Shown: positions 45,951-54,984, numbered from the stretch's first letter. The stretch: 64,000 nt of DNA from Amycolatopsis rubida (GCF_900115345.1 NZ_FOWC01000011.1:62001-126000); one strand, 5' to 3'. The notes: generated by a model not told the origin, from the letters alone. Translations and numbers: made by a program.

Positions 45951-47684
45951 TCAGCTGACCGGTTCGATCAACCCGGCCCGAGCCTCCGGAGCAGCGGCCC
46001 GCAACGCATCCGCCGACTCGTCCGTCGGCTGCAGCTGCGAATCCCGCTCCGCCTCGACCCGCGCCCGATAGACCTCGACCTCGCGCTTGGCCGCCTCCTC
46101 CGACCAGCCCAGCACGCCGGCCACCAGGTGGGCGACCTGCTCGGCGCAGTCGACGCCGCGGTGGGCGTACTCGATGGAGATCCGCGTACGCCGGGCGAGG
46201 ACGTCCTCCAGGTGCAGCGCACCCTCGTGGCTGGCCGCGTACACGACCTCCACGCCGAGGTAGTCCGGTGCCGACTCGATCGGCTTGAGCAGCTCCGGCC
46301 GGTCCGCCGCGAGTGCCAGCACCTCGTGCACCAGCGAGCCGTAGCGGTCGAGCAGGTGCCGCACGCGGTACGGGTGCAGTCCGTGCTCCGCGGCCAGGTG
46401 GTCGGCCTGGTTGACCAGCGCGTGGTAGCCGTCCGCGCCGAGCAGCGGGACCTTGTCGGTGATGGACGACGGCGGGCGGCCCGGCAGGTCGACCACCGCG
46501 GCGTCGACGGCGTCGGCCGCCATCACCCGGTACGTCGTGTACTTGCCGCCCGCGATCGCGACCAGACCCGGCGCGACCCGCGCGACCGCGTGCTCGCGCG
46601 ACAGCTTCGACGTCTCTTCGCTCTCGCCGGCCAGCAGCGGACGAAGACCCGCGTACACGCCTTCGATGTCGTCGTGCGTCAACGGCGTCGCGAGCACCGA
46701 GTTCACGTGTTCGAGCAGGTAGTCGATGTCGTGCTTGGTGGCTGCCGGGTGCGCGAGGTCGAGGTTCCAGTCGGTGTCGGTGGTGCCGACGATCCAGTGG
46801 TTGCGCCACGGGATGACGAACAGCACCGACTTCTCGGTGCGCAGGATCATCCCCGACTCCGACACGATCCGGTCGCGCGGAACCACGATGTGCACGCCCT
46901 TGCTGGCGCGCACGCGGAAGCGGCCACGGCCGCCGGAGAGCCGCTGCAGTTCATCGGTCCACACGCCGGTGCAGTTGACCACCGCGCCGGCGTGGATCTC
47001 GGTCTCGCGGCCGTCCTCGACGTCGCGCACGCGCACGCCGGAAATCCGGTCCGCCTCGTGCAGGAAGCCGACGACCTGGGTGGAGGTCCGGACCACCGCG
47101 CCGTAATGCGCCGCGGTGCGCGCGACGGTCATCGTGTGCCGGGCGTCGTCCGACTGCGCGTCGTAATACCGGATGCCGCCGATCAGCGCCGACCGCTTGA
47201 GCGCGGGGACCATCCGGAGGGCACCCGCGCGGGTGAGATGTTTCTGGCCCGGCACCGACCGGGCACCGCCCATCGTGTCGTACATCAGCAGCCCGGCGGC
47301 GGTGTACGGACGCTCCCAGATCCGGTGCGTCAGCGGGTACAGGAAGCTCACCGGCTTCACCAGGTGCGGCGCGATCTTCGTCAGCATCAGCTCGCGCTCG
47401 TGCAACGCTTCGCGCACCAGGCCGAACTCGAGCTGTTCGAGATACCGCAGGCCGCCGTGGAAGAGCTTGCTGGATCGGCTCGACGTGCCGGATGCCAGGT
47501 CGCGGGCCTCGACGAGAGCCACCCGCAGGCCGCGGGTCGCCGCGTCGAGCGCGGTGCCCGCGCCGACGACGCCGCCGCCGATCACGACCAGGTCGAAGGT
47601 CTCGTCGCCGAAGCGCCGCCAGGATTCCTCCCGGCCCGCCGGACCCAGCCGGGCCGGGTCGCTGCCGCTGTGCGGATTCGTCAC
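45951..47684 (-). CDS. glpD: FAD-dependent glycerol-3-phosphate dehydrogenase GlpD
   Basis: Membrane-associated enzyme that oxidises sn-glycerol-3-phosphate to dihydroxyacetone phosphate and passes electrons to quinone. The 577 residues begin with the FAD-binding VVIGGGVVGAGTALDAATRG, followed by the GlpD signature ASGTSSRSSKLFHGGLRYLEQ in pieces; IPWRNHWIVGTTDTDW and IAGGKYTTYRVMA near residue 360 are also diagnostic, and a C-terminal helical domain follows from about 400. GTG at 47684 (or the adjacent GTG at 47687) follows AGGAGG; the frame continues far upstream without meaning. Divergent from glpF-glpK over 237 bases; counterpart of mycobacterial glpD2. Confidence 0.95.
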   Translation of the reverse strand: MTNPHSGSDPARLGPAGREESWRRFGDETFDLVVIGGGVVGAGTALDAATRGLRVALVEARDLASGTSSRSSKLFHGGLRYLEQLEFGLVREALHERELMLTKIAPHLVKPVSFLYPLTHRIWERPYTAAGLLMYDTMGGARSVPGQKHLTRAGALRMVPALKRSALIGGIRYYDAQSDDARHTMTVARTAAHYGAVVRTSTQVVGFLHEADRISGVRVRDVEDGRETEIHAGAVVNCTGVWTDELQRLSGGRGRFRVRASKGVHIVVPRDRIVSESGMILRTEKSVLFVIPWRNHWIVGTTDTDWNLDLAHPAATKHDIDYLLEHVNSVLATPLTHDDIEGVYAGLRPLLAGESEETSKLSREHAVARVAPGLVAIAGGKYTTYRVMAADAVDAAVVDLPGRPPSSITDKVPLLGADGYHALVNQADHLAAEHGLHPYRVRHLLDRYGSLVHEVLALAADRPELLKPIESAPDYLGVEVVYAASHEGALHLEDVLARRTRISIEYAHRGVDCAEQVAHLVAGVLGWSEEAAKREVEVYRARVEAERDSQLQPTDESADALRAAAPEARAGLIEPVS

Positions 47685-47772
47685 CACTCGTTCCTCCTCG
47701 TGCTCCACCTTCCCCAGCATCGCACGCTTGCGTGATCGTCTGCTGACCCCGAGGTGACACGTGTGGCGGAAC

Positions 47773-47787
47773 CCATGACGATCATGG
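47773..47787. promoter_or_regulatory. CCATGA-CGA-TCATGG palindrome in the glpD/glpF spacer
   Basis: A perfect 6-base inverted repeat with a three-base centre in the 237-base divergent spacer that holds the promoters for glpD and for glpF-glpK. It is a plausible operator for a glycerol regulator such as the IclR-type GylR; no regulator gene is adjacent. Confidence 0.45.
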
Positions 47788-47921
47788 TCACATTGCTTCG
47801 CCCGGCTTATGGATTGCGCGCGTACGCACCGGTAACGTGCCGCGGACTGGGGTCGGCGACGGGGCTGTGGCCGGACGTGATCGGCCCTGCACAGACTGTC
47901 CAGTGTGGAGGTGCGGGAAGC

Positions 47922-48677
47922 GTGAGTCTGAGTCCGGGCGCGATCATCGTCTGGGAGCTGCTGGGGACAGCGGTGCTCCTGTTGCTGGGCAACGGCGTGG
48001 TCGCCAACGTCGTGCTGCGCAAGAACAACGGCTTTCAAGCCGGAACCCTGTTCATCACTTTCGGGTGGGCTTTCGGCGTGTTCGCCGGGGCCAGCATCGC
48101 CGCGCCGACCGGTGCGCACCTGAACCCGGCGGTCACGCTCGGCCTGGCCATTTCGGGCAAGGTTTCGTGGGCGGACGTGCCGTTCTATCTGATCGGCGAA
48201 ATGCTCGGCGCGATTCTCGGCGCCGTGCTGTGCTGGCTGACCTACAAACTGCAGTTCGACGACCATCCGAATCCGGAGGAGACGCTCGGCATTTTCTCCA
48301 CCGCCCCGCAGATCCGGAACAAGGCGTGGAACCTGGTGACCGAGATCATCGGCACCTTCGTGCTGGTCGGCTGGATCCTGCTGACCCCGGCGTTCAAGAC
48401 CGCCGCGGACGGGACGCCGACCTTCGGCAACACCGCGCTGGGCTATGCCGGGGTGTCGTTCATCGTGCTGGTGGTCGGCATCTCTCTCGGCGGGCCGACC
48501 GGCTACGCCATCAACCCGGCCCGCGACCTCGGCCCGCGGATCGCGTACGCGTTCCTGCTGCCGATCAAGGGCAAGCGCGACCCGGACTGGAACTACTCGT
48601 GGGTGCCGGTCCTCGGTCCGCTCGTCGGCGCCGCGCTGGCGGCGCTGGTGTACCTGGCCGTGCACAACCTGACCTGA
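47922..48677 (+). CDS. glpF: glycerol facilitator GlpF (MIP family)
   Basis: Aquaglyceroporin of 251 residues with six helices and two half-helices carrying the NPA boxes GAHLNPAVTLG (near residue 65) and GYAINPARDLGPR (near 195). The aspartate directly after the second NPAR is the mark of glycerol-conducting rather than water-selective channels. GTG at 47922 is chosen by the upstream GGAGG and by the start of the first helix. It is followed after 22 bases by glpK in one operon, so incoming glycerol is trapped by phosphorylation. Confidence 0.94.
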   Translation: MSLSPGAIIVWELLGTAVLLLLGNGVVANVVLRKNNGFQAGTLFITFGWAFGVFAGASIAAPTGAHLNPAVTLGLAISGKVSWADVPFYLIGEMLGAILGAVLCWLTYKLQFDDHPNPEETLGIFSTAPQIRNKAWNLVTEIIGTFVLVGWILLTPAFKTAADGTPTFGNTALGYAGVSFIVLVVGISLGGPTGYAINPARDLGPRIAYAFLLPIKGKRDPDWNYSWVPVLGPLVGAALAALVYLAVHNLT

Positions 48678-48699
48678 CCCAGCTTTCCGGAGGGAATCC

Positions 48700-50208
48700 A
48701 TGACTTCGTATGTCGCCGCGATCGACCAGGGCACCACGTCGACGCGTTGCATGATCTTCGACCACTCCGGCCGTGTCGTCGCGGTCGACCAGCGCGAGCA
48801 CGAGCAGATCTTCCCGAAGGCGGGCTGGGTCGAGCACAACGCCGAGGAAATCTGGGAAAACACCCGCGCCGTCGCGGCGGGCGCGCTCGCCAAGGCCGAC
48901 CTGCGGCCGACCGACATCGCCGCGGTGGGCATCACCAACCAGCGCGAGACGGCGCTCGTGTGGGACCGCAACACCGGAAAGCCGGTGTACAACGCGATTG
49001 TCTGGCAGGACACCCGCACCGACAAGATCGCCGGCGAACTGGGGGCGCTCGGCGGCGGCCAGGAGCGCTACCGATCGAAGACCGGCCTCCCGCTCGCGAC
49101 GTACTTCTCCGGCCCGAAGATCAAGTGGATCCTCGACAACGTCGAGGGCGCGCGGGCCAGGGCCGAGGCGGGCGATCTGGTGTTCGGCAACATGGACACC
49201 TGGGTGCTGTGGAACATGACCGGCGGCACCGACGGCGGCGTGCACGTGACGGACCCGACGAACGCGTCGCGCACGCTGCTGATGGACCTCGACACCTTGC
49301 AGTGGGACGAGGACATCGCGGCGGAGATGGGGATCCCGCTGTCGATGCTGCCGGAGATCCGGTCGTCGTCGGAGGTGTATGGCAACGTCCGCCCGCGCGG
49401 AGCCCTCGCCGAAGTGCCGATCGCGGGCATCCTGGGCGACCAGCAGGCGGCGACGTTCGGCCAGGCGTGCCTCTCGCCGGGCGAGGCCAAGAACACTTAC
49501 GGCACCGGCAACTTCGTGCTGCTGAACACCGGCACGGAGAAGGTAATGTCGGAAAACGGCCTGCTCACGACGGTCTGCTACAAGATCGGCTCGAACGACA
49601 CGGTGTACGCGCTGGAGGGTTCGGTCGCGGTCACCGGTTCGCTGGTGCAGTGGCTGCGCGACAACCTGGGGTTGATTTCGTCGGCGGCCCAGATCGAGGA
49701 ATTCGCCCGGACGGTCGAGGACAACGGCGGCGCGTACTTCGTGCCCGCGTTCTCGGGCCTGTTCGCCCCGTACTGGCGCTCCGACGCCCGGGGCGCGATC
49801 GTCGGCCTGACCCGGTTCGTGAACAAGGGCCACCTCTCGCGGGCGGTGCTGGAGGCGACGGCGTTCCAGTCGCGAGAGGTGATCGACGCGATGAACGCCG
49901 ACTCGGGTGTCCCGCTGAAGTCGCTGAAGGTCGACGGCGGGATGGTCGTGAACGAACTGCTGATGCAGTTCCAGGCGGACATCCTCGGCGTGCCGGTGAT
50001 CCGCCCGGTGGTGAACGAGACGACCGCACTGGGCGCGGCGTACGCGGCCGGGCTGGCGGTCGGGTTCTGGGAGTCGGAGGACGACATCCGGACCAACTGG
50101 GCCAAGGACAAGCAGTGGGACCCGGCGATGGACGAGTCCCGCCGGGAGAAGGAATACCGGAACTGGAAGAAGGCGGTGACGAAGACCTTCGACTGGGTGG
50201 AGGACTGA
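48700..50208 (+). CDS. glpK: glycerol kinase GlpK
   Basis: Phosphorylates glycerol with ATP to sn-glycerol-3-phosphate, the substrate of GlpD. The 502-residue FGGY kinase has the N-terminal phosphate loop AAIDQGTTSTRCMIFD, EIFPKAGWVEHNAEEIW-type sequence near residue 35 (QIFPKAGWVEHN), VWQDTRT near 104, and the FGGY signatures YGTGNFVLLNTG and KSLKVDGGMVVNELLMQ in the C-terminal half. ATG at 48700 with GGAGGGAA upstream. Second gene of the glpF-glpK operon. Confidence 0.97.
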   Translation: MTSYVAAIDQGTTSTRCMIFDHSGRVVAVDQREHEQIFPKAGWVEHNAEEIWENTRAVAAGALAKADLRPTDIAAVGITNQRETALVWDRNTGKPVYNAIVWQDTRTDKIAGELGALGGGQERYRSKTGLPLATYFSGPKIKWILDNVEGARARAEAGDLVFGNMDTWVLWNMTGGTDGGVHVTDPTNASRTLLMDLDTLQWDEDIAAEMGIPLSMLPEIRSSSEVYGNVRPRGALAEVPIAGILGDQQAATFGQACLSPGEAKNTYGTGNFVLLNTGTEKVMSENGLLTTVCYKIGSNDTVYALEGSVAVTGSLVQWLRDNLGLISSAAQIEEFARTVEDNGGAYFVPAFSGLFAPYWRSDARGAIVGLTRFVNKGHLSRAVLEATAFQSREVIDAMNADSGVPLKSLKVDGGMVVNELLMQFQADILGVPVIRPVVNETTALGAAYAAGLAVGFWESEDDIRTNWAKDKQWDPAMDESRREKEYRNWKKAVTKTFDWVED

Positions 50209-50265
50209 GCCTTCCCGCAGGCTCTTCCGCGTCCGCCGCGAGGGCTTGCCGCCTGGCTGAGTGAT

Positions 50266-50370
50266 GGGTCGTGAGGGGAGCGCTGAGTGACGGGTCGTGA
50301 GGGGAGCGCTGAGTGACGGGTCGTGAGGGGAGCGCTGAGTGAAGCTGATTCCCTCAGGGCTCCCCTCACG
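50266..50370 (+). repeat. hairpin element with triplicated left arm (3 x 26 bp)
   Basis: A 26-base unit starting GGGTCGTGAGGGGAGCGCTG repeats three times (50266, 50292, 50318) without gaps. The inverted arm CTCAGGGCTCCCCTCACG at 50353-50370 can pair with CGTGAGGGGAGC-CTGAG in any of the three copies, most closely with the last (50322-50339). It lies 58 bases after glpK and may end its transcript. Confidence 0.85.
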
Positions 50371-50570
50371 TACTTCTGGCCCAGCGCCGCCCAGCCCGCC
50401 GCCACAGCGGCGCGACCCACCACCAGCTCAACTCGGCAAGACTGCGGCAGAGTCAGCCCGCTCCGCACCGCGCGACGGCCAGGTGGCCCCGCTCAGTCCG
50501 ATGGCGTGCGCCGCCTACCTCGCCTCTCAGCCAGCTCGTCCGAGCCGGTTGCGCGAGGTCCGGACGAACC
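50371..50570. other. gene-free spacer between glpK hairpin and VOC gene
   Basis: No gene, further repeat or clear regulatory site is seen. Frames crossing it on the plus strand lack starts and coding bias. Confidence 0.4.
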
Positions 50571-51368
50571 TCACCCCCACCCGTCCTGAGTTCCGGACTG
50601 GGTGTTGGGTGCCATCAGCGAAAACCCCGCCCCCTGGTCGTCCACCGCGATCGCCATCCGGCCGTGCGGCGTGTCCGTCGGCGGGCTCACCACCGTGCCG
50701 CCCAGTTCCGGGATCCGCGCTGCCGACTGGTCCGCGTCGGCGGTCCAGAAGTACGTCACCCACCCAGGCGACGCCGGGCTGTCCGCGGACAACTCGCCGA
50801 GGCCGCCAACCGGCCTGCCGTCGACGTCCAGTGTCGCGTACGTGAAGCCCGGCCCGGACATGTCGCCGAAGCCATACCCGAACACATCGCCATAGAACTG
50901 CTTGGCCGCGGCGAAATCCCGGGTCATGCATTCGTTCCACGCGGGAGCCCCGGGCGTCAGCGTCGCCTGCGTGCCGGAGTGCCGGCCCGGCTGCCACAGG
51001 CCGAACGTCGCCCCGGCCGGGTCGGTCGCGATGGCCATCCGGCCTTCGGTCAGGACGTCCGTCGGCGGTGCGATGACCTGTCCGCCCGCCTCGGCGATCG
51101 CGGCTGCCGTTTTGTCCGCGTCGGACACTGCCAGGTACGTCGTCCACCTCGGCGGCATGCCTGCCTGCTCCGGCGGGATCTGCCCGATGCCCGCGACCGG
51201 CCTGCCCCCGATCCGCGCCATTCCGTAATAACCGGTCTCCGGGCCGCCGGATTCGACTGTCCAGCCGAGCAGCGACTCGTAGAACGTGACCGCCTTGCCG
51301 CGGTCAGGCACCATCAAGTCGCCCCAGCACGGTGTGCCCGCGGGCCACGGTTGCGTCCTGGTGATCAT
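50571..51368 (-). CDS. VOC-superfamily protein with two glyoxalase-like domains
   Basis: A 265-residue soluble protein with two vicinal-oxygen-chelate modules, residues about 10-128 (PCWGDLMVPDRGKAVTFYESLLGW in pieces; ATDPAGATFGLWQ) and 138-262 (PAWNECMTRDFAAAKQFYGDVFGY in pieces; AVDDQGAGFSLM). It resembles mycobacterial CFP30B-type proteins. Metal ligands are incomplete in both halves, so lyase activity is not assured; antibiotic binding or a dioxygenase-like role are alternatives. ATG at 51368 has GGGAGG upstream. Confidence 0.87.
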   Translation of the reverse strand: MITRTQPWPAGTPCWGDLMVPDRGKAVTFYESLLGWTVESGGPETGYYGMARIGGRPVAGIGQIPPEQAGMPPRWTTYLAVSDADKTAAAIAEAGGQVIAPPTDVLTEGRMAIATDPAGATFGLWQPGRHSGTQATLTPGAPAWNECMTRDFAAAKQFYGDVFGYGFGDMSGPGFTYATLDVDGRPVGGLGELSADSPASPGWVTYFWTADADQSAARIPELGGTVVSPPTDTPHGRMAIAVDDQGAGFSLMAPNTQSGTQDGWG

Positions 51369-51452
51369 GCGTGCCTCCCAGAATTGTGCCAACCGCCACA
51401 GTGTCGCACCGGGGACCGGCAAAATCGGGGGCGTCTTGTTCAATGCGCGAGG

Positions 51453-52037
51453 TCATTGCCCGCCGTTCACCAGGTGGGCGTACACGATGATGTTGTCCAC
51501 ATAACTGTGCTCGGCCCGGTCGAACGCGCCGCCGCAGGTGATCAACCGCAGTTCCGGGTCCGAAGTGTCCCCGTAGACCGCGTCGGTCGGGAAGACGTCC
51601 TTGGGCACCTGGTCCACTTTGGTCACCTCGAAGTGCGCGGTGGAGCCGTCGCGGCGGGCGATGTCGACGTCGTCTCCCGGTTTCATTTCCTTGAGCCGGT
51701 AGAAGATCCCTTTGTGCTTGTTTCCGTCGACGTGGCCAAGGACGACCGCGGGGCCGATCTCGCCGGGGGTCGGGCCGTTTTCGTACCAACCGGCCTGCAA
51801 GGGTGTGCTGACCGGCGGGACCTGGACCGAATTGTCGGGATTGAGGCCGAGCGGCACCAGGCTGGAATGCGCGTCGATGCGCGGGATGTCCAGCGAGACC
51901 GGCTCCGATTTCGGCAGGGCGGCCGACGAAACCGGCGGAACGCTGGAAGCGGGCGCCGCGGTCGTCGAGCCGACCGAGCATCCGGCCAGCAGCGCGGCGA
52001 GCGCGACGGAAGCCGCGGCAAGTGTCTTCCTGATCAT
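51453..52037 (-). CDS. class F sortase with lipoprotein-type signal
   Basis: Cysteine transpeptidase of the actinobacterial class F, 194 residues. The catalytic domain (about 48-192) has H102 in VVLGHVDG, C168 in LRLITCGG and a following arginine in FDR before the last strand YVDNIIVYAH. The N-terminus ends in LLAGC (C20), a lipobox, so this sortase may be held by a lipid instead of a membrane helix. It would cleave a sorting signal of a neighbouring surface protein and attach it to the wall or an amine. ATG at 52037, 58 bases downstream of a gene for a candidate substrate. Confidence 0.85.
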   Translation of the reverse strand: MIRKTLAAASVALAALLAGCSVGSTTAAPASSVPPVSSAALPKSEPVSLDIPRIDAHSSLVPLGLNPDNSVQVPPVSTPLQAGWYENGPTPGEIGPAVVLGHVDGNKHKGIFYRLKEMKPGDDVDIARRDGSTAHFEVTKVDQVPKDVFPTDAVYGDTSDPELRLITCGGAFDRAEHSYVDNIIVYAHLVNGGQ

Positions 52038-52095
52038 CTTTCCCCCGATCCGCCCCGGCCTGGCCGCGCGAAAGCAGCCAGGCCCAGGAGACTAG

Positions 52096-52734
52096 TCAGC
52101 CACGCTGGCGACGACGCGCCGCGACGAGCCCGGTGCCGCCGAGGGCGAGCACGCCCATCGCGCCGGCCGCGATCGGCAGGCCGAGATTCGACTGGTTGTC
52201 CGCGACCGGACCGTCCGTGCCGCCGGTCTGCGGCGCGCCGGACGGGACCTTGCTGACCTGCTTCGGCGCGGGCGTCGGCTTCGGGGCGGGCTTCGCGCCC
52301 AGCACGGTGAACTTCGTGGTGAGGTCGCCGCTTCCGCAGGAGAACGAAACCCTGTACGTGCCGGGCTTCACGTCGTTGCGAACGGTCGCGGTGCCCTGCG
52401 AGACAGGTGCCTTCGACGGGTCGTTCTGCGGACCGACCGGGTGCAGCTTGCCGAACTGCAGCGCCGCCGAACTCAGGTTCTGGATCTCCGAGGCCTCGCA
52501 GCCGACCCGCACCGTGACACGGTCCCCGGCGTGGCCGGAGGACGGCAGCACCCGGATGAACGCCTTGGGCACGCCGGCGTTGCCATCCGTCGGTTCCTCG
52601 GTAGCGGGCGAGGAAGACGGTGCGCCGGCAGTGCTCGTCGCGGGCGGCGTGGTGGGCGCTTCGGCGGCGAAAGCCGGTGCGGCCGAAAGCATTCCGGCGG
52701 CGACGAGGGTGGAGAAAACAACGGTACGCTTCAT
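52096..52734 (-). CDS. secreted surface protein with C-terminal anchor, candidate sortase substrate
   Basis: The 212 residues have a classical signal peptide (MKRTVVFSTLVAAGMLSAAPAFA in pieces, cleavage after AFA), a Thr/Ser/Pro-rich stretch, and a beta domain (about 55-150) with two cysteines (GCEAS, SCGSG). A Pro/Lys linker, the motif APQTG near residue 170, a transmembrane helix (about 186-205) and the tail RRRQRG follow. That order is that of LPxTG-type proteins, although the first motif position is Ala. The next gene downstream is a class F sortase. ATG at 52734 has GGGGAGAG upstream. Confidence 0.75.
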   Translation of the reverse strand: MKRTVVFSTLVAAGMLSAAPAFAAEAPTTPPATSTAGAPSSSPATEEPTDGNAGVPKAFIRVLPSSGHAGDRVTVRVGCEASEIQNLSSAALQFGKLHPVGPQNDPSKAPVSQGTATVRNDVKPGTYRVSFSCGSGDLTTKFTVLGAKPAPKPTPAPKQVSKVPSGAPQTGGTDGPVADNQSNLGLPIAAGAMGVLALGGTGLVAARRRQRG

Positions 52735-52884
52735 GACTCTCCCCTTGATGAAAATGCGATTCCCGCCGCGAAACAACGGCGGCGAATCCGCGCCCGGCCG
52801 ACAGTTCCCCCTGCGGCCCGGGCGTTTTCGTTCCGACAACAATCAAGACGTCTCCGCCCGCCGCGGGGTTGCCCCGGGAACGAA

Positions 52885-52916
52885 AAAACCGCCGGAAACA
52901 GTTTTCCGGCGGTTTT
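52885..52916 (-). terminator. intrinsic terminator with T tract
   Basis: AAAACCGCCGGAAA at 52885-52898 pairs with 52903-52916 over a 4-base loop; on the minus strand the stem runs into TTTTTT. It lies 17 bases after the stop of the gene at 52933 and separates it from the sortase pair. Such a textbook terminator is rare in this window. Confidence 0.88.
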
Positions 52917-52932
52917 GGGCAAGCATGGACGA

Positions 52933-53385
52933 TCAGCCGGCGAGGCTCCCGTCGCCCGCTTTCGCCGCGCCCTGGGGCACCCGGGACACCTGCGCGGCGG
53001 GCACGGTGAACGTCGCGTTGTACTGCTTCCCGGCGCACGTGACGGTGAGCGGATAACTGCCGGGTTTGGTGCCAGGCACCAGGTTCGCGTGCGCGTTCAT
53101 CGTGGCCTTCACCCCGACCATCTCGCCGTAGAAGTACTGCGAGAACTTCAGCACGGGCGAACTGAACGCCGCCGTGCCCGCCTTGGCTCCCGGGCAGTAG
53201 GCGAGCGCGAGGTTCGGGTCAGCGCCGCGCTGGTAGGCGTTCACCCGGCCGTGCAGCACCGCGGTGTCCTGGTTCAGCTGCACCGTCACCGGATCGGGGG
53301 CCGGACCGTCCGCCGCCACCGCCGGGACCGCTGTCCCGGCCGATCCGATCGCCGCCGCCACCGCGAAAATCGCGCTCTTGCGCAC
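52933..53385 (-). CDS. secreted hypothetical protein, 150 aa
   Basis: A signal peptide (RKSAIFAVAAAIGSAGTAVPAVAA, in pieces) precedes a small extracytoplasmic domain with two cysteines (YCPGAK and VTCAGK) and the repeated phrasing GTKPGSYPLTVTCAGKQYNATF, similar in style to the beta domain of the neighbouring candidate sortase substrate (VKPGTYRVSFSCGSG). The two may be paralogous wall-domain proteins, but this one lacks a C-terminal anchor. GTG at 53385 follows AAGGA. Function unknown. Confidence 0.7.
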   Translation of the reverse strand: MRKSAIFAVAAAIGSAGTAVPAVAADGPAPDPVTVQLNQDTAVLHGRVNAYQRGADPNLALAYCPGAKAGTAAFSSPVLKFSQYFYGEMVGVKATMNAHANLVPGTKPGSYPLTVTCAGKQYNATFTVPAAQVSRVPQGAAKAGDGSLAG

Positions 53386-53462
53386 CCTCGTTCCTTCCCG
53401 TGCCACCCGTGTTCACCCCGCAAGACGCGGTGTGCGGCACGGGGTTGCCCGGACGCGAAAAA

Positions 53463-54866
53463 TTAGTCCAGATCGTCGTGCCGCATGAGCTGGCGGCCCG
53501 CTTCGGTGATCGATCCGGACAGCGACGGGTACACCGAGAAGGTCAGCGCCAGGTGGTCCACCGTCAGCTGGTTCTGCACGGCCAGTGCGATCGGCAGGAT
53601 CAGCTCGCTCGCCGAAGGCGCGACCACGACGCCGCCGACCACCACACCGGTGGCGGGACGGCAGAACAGCTTCACGAAACCTCGGCGCAGGCCTTCCATC
53701 TTCGCGCGCGCGTTGGTCGCCAACGGGAGCATGATCGTGCGCGCGGGCACCTCGCCCGAGTCGATCGCCTGCTGGCTGATGCCGACGGTCGCGATTTCCG
53801 GGTGGGTGAACACGTTCGCCGCGACAGTCTTGAGCTTGATCGGCGCGACGCCCTCGCCCAGCGCGTGCCACATCGCGATGCGGCCCTGCATGCTCGCCAC
53901 GGACGCCAGCATCAGCACGCCGGTGCAGTCGCCCGCCGCGTACACGCCGGGGACGCTCGTGCGCGACACCCGGTCCACCGCGATGAAGCCGCCGGGGCCG
54001 GGTTCGATGCCGACGCGGTCGAGACCGATGTCCGCGGTGTTCGGGATGGACCCGACGGTCATCAGCGCGTGGCTTGCCTCGATCACGCGACCGTCGGCCA
54101 GGTGAACTTCGACGCCCTTCTCGGTGCGCTCGACGCGTTCCGCACGGGCCTGCTTGGCCACCGTGGTGCCGCGCTGGGTGAAGACCTCTTCGAGCACCGC
54201 GGCGGCATCGGCGTCCTCGTGCGGCAGCACGCGGTCCCGGCTGGACACGACGGTGACCTTCACGCCCATCTCGGTGTACGCGGACGCGAACTCGGCACCC
54301 GTGACGCCGGATCCGATCACCGCGAGGTGTTCGGGCAGCTCAGTGAGGTCGTACAGCTGCCGCCAGTCCAGGATCCGCTCGCCGTCCGGCACCGCGCCGG
54401 GCAGCACGCGCGGGGTGGCCCCGGTGGCGATCAGCACGACGTCGGCGGACAGCGATTCGACCGTCCCGTCGGCGTGCGTGATCTCCACCGTGTGCGTGGC
54501 CAGACCGGGCTCGTCGTCGGCGAACCGGGCTTCGGCGGTGATCACGCGAACGCCCTCGCGCTGCACGCGGGCGCGAATGTCGGCCGACTGCGCGAGCGCC
54601 AGGCCTTTCACGCGACCGTGGACAGTCGGCAGATCGACGGTGGTGTCCGCGAGATCGGTGTTGATGCCGAGTTCGCCGAGGTCGTGCATCTTCGCGAGCG
54701 CACCGGACGACGCGATGAACGTCTTCGAGGGCACGCAGTCGTAGAGGACACAGGCACCGCCCAGGCCGTCCCGCTCGACGATCGTCACGTCGGCGCCGTG
54801 CTGCGCCGCGACCAAGGCGGCTTCGTAGCCCGCCGGGCCGCCACCCATGATCACGATCCTGGTCAC
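53463..54866 (-). CDS. lpdA: NAD(P)H-quinone dehydrogenase of the LpdA (Rv3303c) type
   Basis: A 467-residue flavoprotein disulfide-reductase-family enzyme: FAD-binding IVIMGGGPAGYEAALVAAQHG at the N-terminus, NAD(P)-binding VIGSGVTGAEFASAYTEMG near residue 185, GVYAAGDCTGVLMLAS near 310, and a dimerisation domain. The redox motif reads GGACVLYDCVPSKTFIASS, with the CxxxxC spacing altered as in Rv3303c, which reduces quinones and not lipoamide. ATG at 54866. It follows glpD in the mycobacterial order too (Rv3302c, Rv3303c), consistent with a role in redox balance at the quinone pool. Confidence 0.9.
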   Translation of the reverse strand: MTRIVIMGGGPAGYEAALVAAQHGADVTIVERDGLGGACVLYDCVPSKTFIASSGALAKMHDLGELGINTDLADTTVDLPTVHGRVKGLALAQSADIRARVQREGVRVITAEARFADDEPGLATHTVEITHADGTVESLSADVVLIATGATPRVLPGAVPDGERILDWRQLYDLTELPEHLAVIGSGVTGAEFASAYTEMGVKVTVVSSRDRVLPHEDADAAAVLEEVFTQRGTTVAKQARAERVERTEKGVEVHLADGRVIEASHALMTVGSIPNTADIGLDRVGIEPGPGGFIAVDRVSRTSVPGVYAAGDCTGVLMLASVASMQGRIAMWHALGEGVAPIKLKTVAANVFTHPEIATVGISQQAIDSGEVPARTIMLPLATNARAKMEGLRRGFVKLFCRPATGVVVGGVVVAPSASELILPIALAVQNQLTVDHLALTFSVYPSLSGSITEAGRQLMRHDDLD

Positions 54867-54984
54867 CGGGGTCCTCCTAGGTACGCGTGCTTGGCGGTGG
54901 TCCTGACCCTACGCGGCGAACCTGACCGGCAAGCGAAGTGCCCGGACACGGCATGTGCATCCCATCGTGCGAAGGACGGGTCGC

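Noticed and set aside
47688..49025. Upstream extension of the glpD frame to a 1024-residue protein
   Set aside because: The extension overlaps glpF and glpK in antisense; a good ribosome-binding site and the conserved start are at 47684-47687.
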